DNA of 64,000 nucleotides from Anomaloglossus baeobatrachus. Its lineage: Eukaryota > Chordata > Amphibia > Anura > Aromobatidae. Below are positions 11,040-20,584 of this stretch, piece by piece. The position numbers were made by a program, and so were the translations under genes. The stretch covers positions 700,588,958 to 700,652,957 of the forward strand of contig NC_134353.1 in the NCBI RefSeq assembly GCF_048569485.1, read 5' to 3'. Numbering within the stretch: position 1 is the first letter of the stretch; every line of letters begins with the position of its first letter. The notes below the pieces were generated by a model that was not told the origin of the DNA, made no database searches, and saw nothing but the letters and a program-made list of their open reading frames with translations.

Positions 11040-11460
11040 GTGACTTTAGTGAAGACTCAGTAGCCATTCTAGTTCGCTCCTCCAGGCCAATGATCGGTAC
11101 CTTCGGTCCAGTGGATCCACTAATCCTGTGCTTGCCCGGCGAGACGTCATTTAGACATTGGTGCAGCCACTGAGTGTTCCCAGGCGCTGCCGGAGGCTTT
11201 CACTGCCTTCGACTGATCAGCAGCACTTTGCAGCCCCTATGATGTCAACGTTCTTACAAGTGAGTTACCCTTTTTTTTTAATTTACAAAAAAAATGTGCT
11301 TGCACCTTGGGTTTGGAGAAAAAATGGAATATGTGACTAGACTTTTCTGGAGTTCCTTAGTTAGCTATTTTGAGACATTGGCAGTATGTTTGCATGTCAC
11401 CATATGTTGTACAAGAGATGCTACAATGTGTTCTTTTCCTTGTGTGGATTTCTGCTTGTA
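11040..11460. other. unassigned sequence
   Basis: Probably the right part of the repeat interrupted by the 10428-10955 insertion. No coding or structural feature recognised. Confidence 0.35.
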
Positions 11461-11463
11461 TTA

Positions 11464-11686
11464 GGGCCCACTCACACTTGCGCTATTTTGACACAAACGT
11501 AATCCGTCACTAATGTAGTACAGTTCATTTATTTACAGTGGAAGCGCGACATCATGTGGACACAAGCGGGTACTGCATGACACACACACGCGCCATAGTA
11601 ACGCGCTTCCACTGTCAATAAATGAACTGTACTACATTAGTGACGGATTCCGTTTGCGTCAAAATAGCGCAAGTGTGAAACTAGCT
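11464..11686. mobile_element. short foldback MITE with TTA duplication
   Basis: TTA occurs at 11461-11463 and 11687-11689. Long inverted arms of about 80 bp (CACTTGCGCTATTTTGACAC... and complement) leave a central part of only about 60 bp. Non-coding. Confidence 0.85.
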
Positions 11687-11954
11687 TTATATACAGCTTT
11701 CTCCTTCTCTATCTATCTCCTAAGGCAGAACATACAGGTGTGATCAATAAGAAGGAAATCATAGAAATTGCACTTTTTATCCAACTATAGGATATAATTT
11801 TTTTTTTTCTATTAGGTCCCTTTCAAATCTCTGTGTTGTTCACAAATAGAACACATACCCATTCTAATTTATAGGCCTATTCATATTCCACAACAAAAAA
11901 ATGATGTTTTTTTTATCTTATTTTCTGATCAAACTTGCCAATTTGTAAAAAAAA

Positions 11955-12225
11955 AAAAATTAAAAAAAAAGATATTTATTTATTGCTAATATAGCACTAA
12001 CTTATTGCGCAGCACTGTACAAACATCATTATCACTGTCCCCTTTGGGGCTCACAATCTAAATTCCCAATCAGTATGTCTTAGGAATGTGGGAGTACACG
12101 GAGGAAACCGGAGAACCCAGAGCAAGCCCACGCAAACTCAGGGATAACATAGATCCTTGCAGGTGTTGTTGGTGGGATTTGTATCCAGAACCCCAGCAAT
12201 TTGAGTGCTGTCCAATTTTTACTGT
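11955..12225 (-). mobile_element. V-SINE family SINE
   Basis: The minus-strand copy of the SINE at 31860-32123. On the minus strand a degenerate tRNA-derived head is followed by the V-SINE central domain (complement of GGAGAACCCAGAGCAAGCCC and neighbours), then a tail region with AGTGCTGTGCAATAAG-type sequence. Many mismatches to the 31860 copy suggest an older insertion. Confidence 0.75.
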
Positions 12226-12754
12226 TTGATGGGTAACAACTTAGAATGTTTTGGTTTTTTTTTTATTTATATACAAGAAAAGCATGTCACTCTAATTGTA
12301 AAGTGGTTATACAGACCAAAAAGAGGATGAAAATCGGATCCAGCAAATTGATAAAAAAATGGTCCTTTTTATTGACTTGCATAAACAACAAAAGAACATA
12401 CGTCTCAATGGGACAGTATGTTAATGGGAATCTGTTTCCAGATTTTTACTATGTAATCTGACAGCAGTATGATGTAGGGACAGAGACCCTGACTCCGGTG
12501 AAGTATCACTTGCTTTATGTGGTGCAGCAGTTATGATGGATCACAGTTTTCTCTGCCACAGTTCAGATATTGAATTATGTAGAACCCCCTCCTCACTACA
12601 ACATTTTGTGTACATTGTATGGTGAGAGAGAGCTGCTCATCAGTGGTAGTGGAGTTGTTGGACTAGGAAAAACAAGGACAGTTGTCATGTGTAGTGATAA
12701 CTCCTGCTGATAAAACACTGGTTATATTCAAACAACAAAACACAGCCAGTAAGG
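12226..12754. other. unassigned, with an interspersed repeat segment
   Basis: From about 12420 the sequence (GGGAATCTGTTTCCAGATTT, then ATGATGTAGGGACAGAGACC) looks like a dispersed repeat, but termini are not defined. No exon was seen. Confidence 0.35.
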
Positions 12755-13150
12755 CTACATTCCCATGATCAGGATCAGTTGAGTTATTGACGCTGCAGAA
12801 TTTCGGAACCATTTCTGCACCTTCGTTTACTTGCATATTTTTTCATTATGGTACCTTTGTGTGTGCGTTTTTGAACATGGCCTTCTTCATTGTGCTTTTG
12901 GTGCTGCATTTTGTCTCGGTTTGGTGTCTCATGCTTTAAATAAAGCTGCTTTGTTTATTGAAACTTCCTGGGATTGACACTTTTAGGTACGAATTACATG
13001 CATTTTGACACGTTTACACCAAAAATGCATGTTCTTTTTTTTCACCTGCGGAATTCTGCATCTAATGCAAGTCTATGGGGAAATTCCGCACGGAAAACTC
13101 AGCATACCCGCAAGATAAATTCAGAAATAGACAAAATCCAGCGATCTCAA
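12755..13150. mobile_element. fragment related to the 57652 MITE
   Basis: Starts TAAGGCTACATTCCCATGATC and later has ATGCAAGTCTATGGGGAAATT, parallel to TAAGGCTACGTTAACTCC and ATGCAAGTCAATGGG in the 57652-58061 element. The right terminus is not clear. Confidence 0.4.
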
Positions 13151-13468
13151 GCATGAATGGATGAATAAAAACGTAGGTTTATTAAACACATTTAGGCTAT
13201 GTGCGCACTTTGCGTTGAGGTAGTTCCAGTTCTAAACGCATCCTGTGGCAGAAATTGTGTTTGTCAAATTTGGTTTTGACCACAAAAACGCTAAAAATAC
13301 GCTTGCATTTTAGCTGCGTTTTTACCGCAATTTACATGCTTTTTCATTGCTTAAAGTTAGATGCGTTTTGAATACAAATACACTGCTAGATAAAGTTTAA
13401 ACATTCAAACACTATGAAAAAAGTGGAAAAAAATTATAACAAATATGATTAAAATCATATACAAAATA

Positions 13469-15007
13469 CCGTATTTTTCGCTTTATAAGACGCACTTTTC
13501 CTCCCAAAAATTTGAGAGGAAAATGGGGGGTGCGTCTTATAAAGTGAATATAGCAGTACCTGGGGGTCCTGTCTGTGCGGTGATCGGGCGGCCGGGTGCC
13601 TATGGCTGCGTGCAAGCGGCCGGGTACCTGTGCTTGCATGCGGTGGCAGCCGGGTACCCGTGGCTGTGTGCGGGCGGCAGTCGGGTGCTGTGTGCGGCCG
13701 GCAGCCGGGTTCTGTGTGCGGGCGGCGGTCGGTGTCTGTGTGCGGGCAGCGGCCGGGTGCTGTGTGTGGGCGGCGGCTGGCGGCTGTGTGCTGTGTGTAG
13801 GCGGCGGTCGGCGGCCGGGTGCTGTGTGCGGGCGGCGGCTGTGTCCAGGCGGCGGTCGGCGGCCGGGTGCTGTGTGCAGGCGGCGGTCGGCGGCCGGGTG
13901 CTGTCTGCGGGCAGCGGCTGTGTCCAGTCGGCGGCCGGGTGCTGTGTGCAGGCGGCGGGCGGCGGCTGTGTGCGGGCGGCGGCTGTGTGCTGTGTGCAGG
14001 CGGCGGTCGGCGGCTGTGTGCTGTGTGCAGGCAGCGGTTGGCGGCCGGGTGCTGTGTGCGGGAGGCGGCTGTGTCCAGGCGGCGGTCGGCGGCCGTGTCC
14101 AGTCGGCGGCCGGGTGCTGTGTGCGGGCGGCGGCTGTGTCCAGGCGGCGGTCGGCGGCCGGGTGCTGTGTACGGGCGGCGGCTGTGTCCAGGCGGCGGTC
14201 GGCGGCTGGGTGCTGTGTGCAGGCCGCGGTTGGCGGCTGTGTGCTGTGTGCGGGCGGCGGGCGGCGGCTGTGTGCAGGCGGCGGTCGGCGGCTGTGTGCA
14301 GACGGCGGTCGGCGGCTGTGTGCAGGCGGCGGTCGATGGCTGTGTGCAGGCGGCGGTCGGCGGCTGTGTGCGGGCAGCGGCCGGGTGTTGTGTGTGGGTA
14401 GCGGCCGGGTGCTGTGTGCGGGCAGCGGCCGGGTGCCTGTGCGGGCGGTAGATGGCTGCCGCCCGCACGCAAGCACAGGTACCCGGCCGCTTGCACGCAG
14501 GGTGGGCGGCCAGCCTGCTGGCTGCCACTCTGTGCTTGCGGGGCGGGCGGCTGTGCAGCAACTTACCCAGTTTGTCCGCGGTTCCAGTTTCAAATGGTGG
14601 CAGCGGGCGCGTGCGCAGATGGAGCCCTTGGATGAGAGCTCCATCTGCGCAGGCGCCATTATTTGAACCGGGACCGCGGACACTGGGACACTCACTGCAG
14701 CGGCCTGCTGCATGACTCACCCGCCGACGCTGCTGCTGCTGCCGCCACCACCACCACGGGCCCCGCGGCTCCTACCACCATGGATCCCCCGGCTCCTGCC
14801 ACCCCGGACGCCGCTGTCACTGACCCGCCGTGCCTGCCAGCAAATCCGCTGCCTCCTGTGACCCCGCTTCACCACCACTGCTGCCCTCTCCGGTAAGAGA
14901 ACACCGGATTATAAGATGGACCCCATTTTTCTTTTTTTACCTTTTTTTATGTCTAAGTTTGGGGTGCGTCTTATAATCCGGTGCGTCTTATAAAGCGAAA
15001 AATACGG
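13469..15007. mobile_element. TA-flanked non-autonomous DNA transposon
   Basis: TIR CCGTATTTTTCGCTTTATAA with exact complement at the right end, each flanked by TA (13467-13468 and 15008-15009). A second GGTGCGTCTTATAA motif lies inside each terminus. There is no transposase. TA target duplication fits the Tc1/mariner group, but the superfamily is not certain. Diverged ends of the same family occur at 31703 and 39758. Confidence 0.8.
13585..14455. repeat. GC-rich CGGC/GTGTG minisatellite
   Basis: Short subunits (GTGTGCGGGCGGCGG, CGGCGGTCGGCGGCCGGGTG, GTGTCCAGG) arranged in a higher-order unit of about 48 bp in the middle of the array. The sequence is very rich in CpG. Frames of 300-430 codons on both strands are by-products of the low stop frequency. 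Confidence 0.9.
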
Positions 15008-15497
15008 TAGCTAATTTTATTAAAATTAAAACTGTGTTCTAATATTTATGTATAAAATAATGTTAATTTATTGATTTTCATAAATTTAATTTTCGGACTA
15101 TGTGTGTGTGTAAAGGGACATATCCTGCCCTTAATATAATGTCAAAAACGCATGCGTTTATTTTGTCAAAAAGCATGTTTTCTGCATCAAAAAAAGCATG
15201 TAAAACGCTGGGATTTTGAAGTAGAATGCGTTTTGAAAATTCTCATTGACTCTAATGTTATCAAAACGCTGCCAAAATGGCAAAAACAATTGACATGCTG
15301 CTTCTTCAAACGCTGAGATTTTGACAAAATTTCTGCAACTGAAACGCTGCGTTTTTAACAGCATGGTGCGCACAAGAAAGCCCTACTTCCCATAGACTTT
15401 GCTTGAAAATCAAAACTCATGCATTTTGGCATTAAAACGCTGCAGTTCAAAAAAACGCTGCGGATACGCATGAAAAAAAGCGAAGTGCATACAGCCT

Positions 15498-15662
15498 AAT
15501 AATAAATAATCCACACTGGCACCAGTGTGGGAAGAAACCGGAGAACCCGGAGGAAACCCACGCTAACACGGGGAGAACATACAAACTCCTTGCAGATGGT
15601 GTCCTTGGTGGGATTTGAACCCAGGTCCCTAGTGCTGCAAGGCTGCAATGCTAAACACTAGG
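15498..15662 (-). mobile_element. V-SINE fragment
   Basis: On the minus strand: a tRNA-like head with a B-box-like GGTTCAAATCC, then the V-SINE central domain (TTGTATGTTCTCCCCGTG). The tail part is absent, so this is a partial copy. It lies directly beside the right end of the 13195-15496 element. Confidence 0.75.
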
Positions 15663-16006
15663 GTTTAATTCATTTTTTATTAAAGTTTGTTTTGTGTCAA
15701 TAATTTCTTGATAAATTTGGGAGGTAACGTAAACATACAAACTTCAGCAGGTAAGCAGTTACAAGGCAGTAATATACTAGTCATTAAATGTTAAAAATAA
15801 AAAATCAGAATGCCTTAATAGATCAATAGGGGACTGCAGGGTCTGAAACCCCCACAGATCAGCCGCGATCAGATGTGGCTGCAGCCCAATGTACAGAGCA
15901 GCACAAGGCAGGACTGTGCATTGTTTATGACTATTCCTAGGCCTTAGGCTATATACCATATGAGTAATAATGTGACATTGTACAGGTGCTCAACATTATA
16001 ATGTAC
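15663..16006. other. no recognisable feature
   Basis: AT-rich sequence with a short segment (GGGGACTGCAGGGTCTGAAA) of dispersed-repeat character; nothing coding seen. Confidence 0.4.
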
Positions 16007-16730
16007 TATAAAAATGGTGAGGCCATGAAAACGAAAGCAAGACTATCATCGAAGGTATGCAAAAAGTAATTACAGGCCAAGAAGTCACATGCCCAATATA
16101 TGATATGTAAGCAAATGTATCACGTACAATAGATGAATGCAAATGTAGCTGTATAACATACGCAAGCAGATGGAATGAGAAAAGAGGAAATAAGAGTATT
16201 CAAATAAAACTGAACGGTGGAATGGTAATAATCTGCTGGAAAGCAGGGTATAGTATAGGTGCTGTAAAGGCTCGCGCAGAGAAACAGATAGGGACATACA
16301 TAGGGCAGAGGTATGTGGCCTCAGCGTACCCCGATATGGAATGAACCAGGGAGCGAGATGTGATACCGTACAGAAAAAGGATAGGTTACCTGGATGAGGA
16401 GGACCTGTAGTCACATGGAACGCCAACCTCACCGCGCACATTTTGGCGACCCCTTCGTCCTTGGTTCATTGCATATCGGGGTACGCTGAAGGCCACATAC
16501 CTCTGCTCTATGTATGTTCCTATCTGTTTCTCTGCACAAGCCTTTACAGCAACTATGCTATAGGTATGCATGTTATATAGCTACATTTGCATTCATCTAT
16601 TGTATGTGATACATTTTTGTTTACATATCATATATTGGGCATGTGACCTTTTTGACCTGTAATTACTTTTTTTCAGACCTTCTATGATAGTCTTGCTTTA
16701 TTTTTCATGGCCTCACCATTTTTTTCTGGA
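16007..16730. mobile_element. foldback insertion, probably Penelope-like
   Basis: The left arm 16007-16348 and right arm about 16459-16730 are long imperfect inverted repeats (for example ATGGTGAGGCCATGAAAA against its complement near 16720). The spacer carries TTTTGGCGACCCCTTCGTCC (16441-16460), whose complement resembles the hammerhead segment of PLE terminal repeats. No coding domain. The structure is clear; the family is an inference. Confidence 0.6.
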
Positions 16731-16740
16731 TCCCATGTAC

Positions 16741-17380
16741 TACAGGGTGGGCCATTTATATGGATACACCTAAGTAAAATGGGAATGGTTGGTGATATCA
16801 ACATCCTGTTTGTGGCTCATTAGTATATGGGAGGGGGATAACTTTTCAAGATGGGTGGTGACCATAGCGGCCATTTTGAAGTTAGCTATTTTGGATCCAA
16901 CTTTATTTTTTCCAGTGGGAAGAGGGTCATGTAACACATCAAACTTAATGAGAATTTCACAAGAAAAACAATGGTTTTCTTGGTTTTAATGTAGCTGTAT
17001 TCATTCATTAGTTATTTACAATTTTATGCCTCCCACTGTGCTGGATTGTTAATGCAACCCTCTTAACGCACTGATAACAACACCGCAGAAGAAATGCTAG
17101 CACAAGTTTCCAGTATCCGTTGTTCCAGATGCTGCACATCTTGTATCTTCACAGCATAGACAATTACCTTCAGATGACCTCAAAGATAAAAGTCTAAGGG
17201 AGTCAGATTGGGAGACCTTGGTGGACATTCAACTGGCCCACGATGACCAATCCACTTTTCAGGACACTGTTCATGTAGAAATACTTGGACCTGGTGATGC
17301 ACCACCATATTATGGGAGTCAGGTCCAGCTCCAGCTCCATGTACCTGTCCACAATGCAGTCGTATGCAGGAGCTGCCCTC
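16741..17380 (-). mobile_element. mariner-type transposon, 3' part only
   Basis: Starts at the plus-strand left with the TIR TACAGGGTGGGCCATTTATA. The minus strand encodes the C-terminal part of a transposase (separate entry). The opposite terminus is missing, so it is a truncated copy; the inner boundary near 17380 is approximate. Confidence 0.75.
17010..17330 (-). pseudogene. mariner-type transposase C-terminus
   Basis: On the minus strand one frame reads PEKWIGHRGPVECPPRSPNL followed by TPLDFYL, a stop, then GHLKVIVYAVKIQDVQHLEQ. PPRSPNLTPLDF...WGHLK is the region around the last catalytic aspartate of mariner-type transposases. The conserved tryptophan codon of the LWG motif is TGA here. 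Everything upstream of about residue 200 of a normal transposase is missing. It cannot encode a working enzyme. Confidence 0.8.
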
Positions 17381-17584
17381 TAGTTAACTTCACTAGTGTG
17401 GTCTATAAATTAGACCAGACTAGCGTAACCTGCGATTTTAATTTTCACCTGAGGTCCATGTGAAGAAGCCAGGGTGGACACCAGCACATACTAATATTCT
17501 ATCCTTGTGTCCTCTAAATGCATTTTTGTGAACTCAACTCTACAAGCCAACATCAGAATGAAAACCGGTATATGTGTGCCCCCC
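17381..17584. other. unassigned sequence
   Basis: Short stretch between the mariner remnant and the next MITE; nothing recognised. Confidence 0.4.
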
Positions 17585-17784
17585 TTAGGGCAGTCACACT
17601 GATGTATGACTGGCACAAGTACAATGTGAGAAAATCTGGCATTGCACTCGGCTCCATGTAGGACAATGCTGCAGCTCAGATCTGAGAGTTCTTTCTCAGC
17701 CCTTATCAGAGTGAGGAAGAAATGTCAGCATGCTGCGATCGTCTGCGAGTCTTGGATCTCTTGCACCGATACAAGTGCGATATA

Positions 17785-18663
17785 CAGTGTGTCCACCCAT
17801 ATCCTGTTCACCGCCATTAACTTGAGAACGGCAGCAGCTATAGGCATAGAAGTGGTGTCTAGGTATAGTAAAGTAGCCATGGGCTACGCAATGAAACCAC
17901 CTATAGCGCCACCTGGTGGAAAACAACGGAGTTAGCATTTTTATCTTGAAAACGGAACGAGAGAGAGAAAAAAAAGTGAATTAAAAATTTGTAGGGCATG
18001 ATCAATTCAATACGAATCGACACCTTGCATACAGAAATGCTATGATATGAAACCCATGACCCCCCAAACATTGAATGCTGGTCACGTATATGGCGCTCAT
18101 TTAACTTTGATGCTCAAAGTGGCCACCGTCAGCTGCAATGCACATCTGGACTCTGGACAGCATACTGTATCTTGCTGCACGTTGTGCAATATGGTAGGTC
18201 AAACGTTTACACAAGCATCTGTGATACACCATTGTAGGTCCTGCAATGTTGGTGGAGGGGTCGCATACACCTGCTGTTTGATGTGACCTCACAGAAAGAA
18301 GTCCAATGGGGTCAGGTCAAGTGAGCATGGAGGCCACTTCACGCAGCCACCATACCCAATGACTTGTAAGAAGGTCTCCATGAGGGATCGCTTCACGTTC
18401 TAATCATAGCATTTCTGTATGCAAGGTGTCGATTCGTATTGAATTGATGATGCCCTACAACTTTGTAATTCACTTTTTTTCTCTATTTCGTTCCGTTTTC
18501 GAGATAAAACTGCTAACTCCGCTGTTTCCCACCAGGTGGCGCTATAGGTGGTTTCATTGCGTAGCACATGGCTACTTTACTATACCTAGACACCACTTCT
18601 ATGCCTACAGCTGCCGCCGTTCTCAAGTTAATGGCGGTGGACAGGATATGGGTGGACACACTG
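17785..18663 (-). mobile_element. mariner-type element with long TIRs, internally deleted
   Basis: Inverted repeats of about 250 bp starting CAGTGTGTCCACCCATATCC, flanked by TA on both sides (17783-17784 and 18664-18665). Between the arms lies only the C-terminal part of a transposase gene, so the copy is non-autonomous. The insertion interrupts the surrounding MITE. Confidence 0.9.
18075..18400 (-). pseudogene. mariner-type transposase C-terminus
   Basis: The minus-strand frame reads VKWPPCSLDLTPLDFFL, a stop, then GHIKQQVYATPPPTLQDLQW. This is the last catalytic-aspartate region of a mariner-type transposase. As in the 17010-17330 copy, the tryptophan codon after DFFL is TGA. At least one further in-frame stop follows downstream. 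Upstream catalytic parts are deleted. Confidence 0.85.
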
Positions 18664-18862
18664 TATGCACAGGCTGAAAATGGAGGAGATGGGGAGATTC
18701 ATCGCTCCCTCTGTTCCGCAGCTGTGATCTGATTGCAAGATCGGATCACAGTATAATGACACTCAGTCACACGCACAGCAAAGCCTGAGCTGAGAGTCAT
18801 TAGCATATCACATCCGATGTTCTTGCAGCGCATGCCATGCGCTAGTGTGACTCTGCCCTTAA

Positions 18863-19421
18863 GGCTGCTTTACACCAGACAATCTATCGTGCGATAGATC
18901 GTTGGGGTCACGGTTTTTGTGACGCACATCCGGCATCGCTGGCGATGCCGGCCTGTGTGACACCTCCTAGCGACGCAGTATCGCTCACAAATCGTGAGTC
19001 GTGTACTGCTCGCTAGATTCTATAATATCGTTTAATTTAGTAGTTCATCATTTCCGGGGTAGCACACGCCGCTCCGTGTGACACCCCGGGAACGATGAAC
19101 AGCAGCTCACCTGCGTCACGCGGCCACAGCCGGCTATGTGAAGGAAGGAGGTGGGCGGGATATTTACGTCCCGCTCATCTCCGCCCCTCCGCTTCCATTG
19201 GCCGGCGGCCGTGTGACGTCGCTGTGACGCCGAACGTCCCTCCCACTCCAGGAAATGGACGTTCGCCGCCCACAGCGAGGTCGCACGAGAGGTAAGTATG
19301 TGTGACGGGGGTTACTAACTTTGTGCGACACGGGCAGCGATTTGCCCGTGACGCAAAAAGGACGGGGGCGGGTACGATCGATTGTGAAATTGCACAATTG
19401 GTCATACCGTGTAAAGCAGCC
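18863..19421. mobile_element. Harbinger-like MITE
   Basis: TIR GGCTGCTTTACAC on both ends, left flank TAA (18860-18862) overlapping the TTA of the preceding MITE, right flank TTTA. The interior is rich in inverted ATCGTGCGATAGATCG and TGACGTC motifs. Non-coding. Confidence 0.75.
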
Positions 19422-20581
19422 TTTAGGGTAGTTAAGTATTGGTGCTCGATGACAGCTACTGCAATAGATCAGTTTATAAGGTACTGCTGCATTAATGACT
19501 TCATGAACATTTTTTCATGGACAGAATACATACAGTCTATTGGCTTGTTCACGAGACTTTTATGGGCCGCGTCCACAACAACTAAAAAAATCAGTTTTGG
19601 ATCAGTCGCTTATTAAACTCAACCATACAGAACGATTCAATGTGGGGAGGAAAAAAAAATATGCCATCTGAACACTGTGAATTTAATAGGTAGAAATTTG
19701 ACTTTCTTTGCATATAAAATAATGGATACCACACTGATGAAAATGATCACAGACCAAAAATGGAAGAAATGTAGATGCAGGTGAATAAAAAACAAACTTC
19801 CTTTTCGCAAACAAAAACCCCTCCACAGATGTCCGAATGAGGCCTTAGTGCCAGGACACCGCAGTTCGAGAAAAGCAAAAGCAGTAAGTGCTCAATTGTT
19901 ACCACAATAGCAACAGTAAACCAATTAAAACTGGTTTACTTATGTATTATGTAGGTCAGACTTGCTCAGTTCACAAGATCTAGCCTGACAGTCGAGTCTC
20001 CTAACTTAACCCAACTGCCTGGTATATGCCTATGAAGCAGTACGCTCAGGTCAGGAGACCTTGCAGTCTGCTGCATCTTGCAATCAAACCACAGGCCAGA
20101 ATCATGGACACGTGAAATAGACCTCAACTCCTTCACCCCAGGGCGATTTTCCGTTTGTTTTTTTTTGCTTCCAAGAGCCATAGCTTGCTTTTTTTTTCTG
20201 CCAATCATGCCATTTGAGGGCTTGGTTTTTTTGGACATTTTGAATGAAACCATTAGTTTTACCATATAATGTACTGGAAAACAGGAAAAAGAAATCCAAA
20301 TGTGGAGAAATAGTGAAATAAGTGAAATTCCACAATGGGTTTGGATTATTTATTTATTCAATGTTCACTATATAGAAAAACTAACATGTCAGTATGATGC
20401 CTCAGGTTGGTAAAAGTTTGTAGATACCAAACATGTATACTTTTATCTCAGCAGTGAAAAAAATGTCTTAAGTTTTATTAAGAAAGAAAAAAAAAAAGCA
20501 CTTTTGTCGCCAGTTTCCGAGACCCATAGCATTCTCATTTTTCTGGATCTAGGGCTCAGGGACGGCTTATTTTTTATTACA
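19422..20581. other. unassigned, with a possible old MITE
   Basis: A diverged terminal-repeat pair may exist at about 19545 (GGCTTGTTCACGAGAC) and 19848 (complement GGCCTCATTCGGACATC), the latter matching the fragment at 57540-57572. Around 20125-20340 is a CTTCACCCCAGGGCGATTTT repeat segment. No gene was recognised. Confidence 0.35.
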
Positions 20582-20584
20582 TTA

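Larger units (their letters stand above)
13195..15496. mobile_element. Harbinger-like element hosting a nested insertion
   Basis: The left end GGCTATGTGCGCACTTTGCG and the right end complementary to GGCTGTATGCACTTCGCT are inverted. Flanks are TTA (left) and TAA (right), which do not agree as a direct duplication. The interior has repeated AAACGC/GCGTTTT motifs on either side of the nested element 13469-15007. Confidence 0.65.
17588..18858. mobile_element. Harbinger-like MITE, TTA duplication, hosting a mariner element
   Basis: TIRs GGGCAGTCACACTGATGT (left) and, complemented, GGGCAGAGTCACACTAGCGC (right), with TTA at 17585-17587 and 18859-18861. It is split by the element at 17785-18663. Without that insert it is about 0.39 kb. 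Confidence 0.8.

Noticed and set aside
13412-14720. Frames of 300-430 codons on both strands over the GC-rich array
   Set aside because: Low stop density in a CGG-rich tandem repeat inside a transposon; several frames open at once on both strands.
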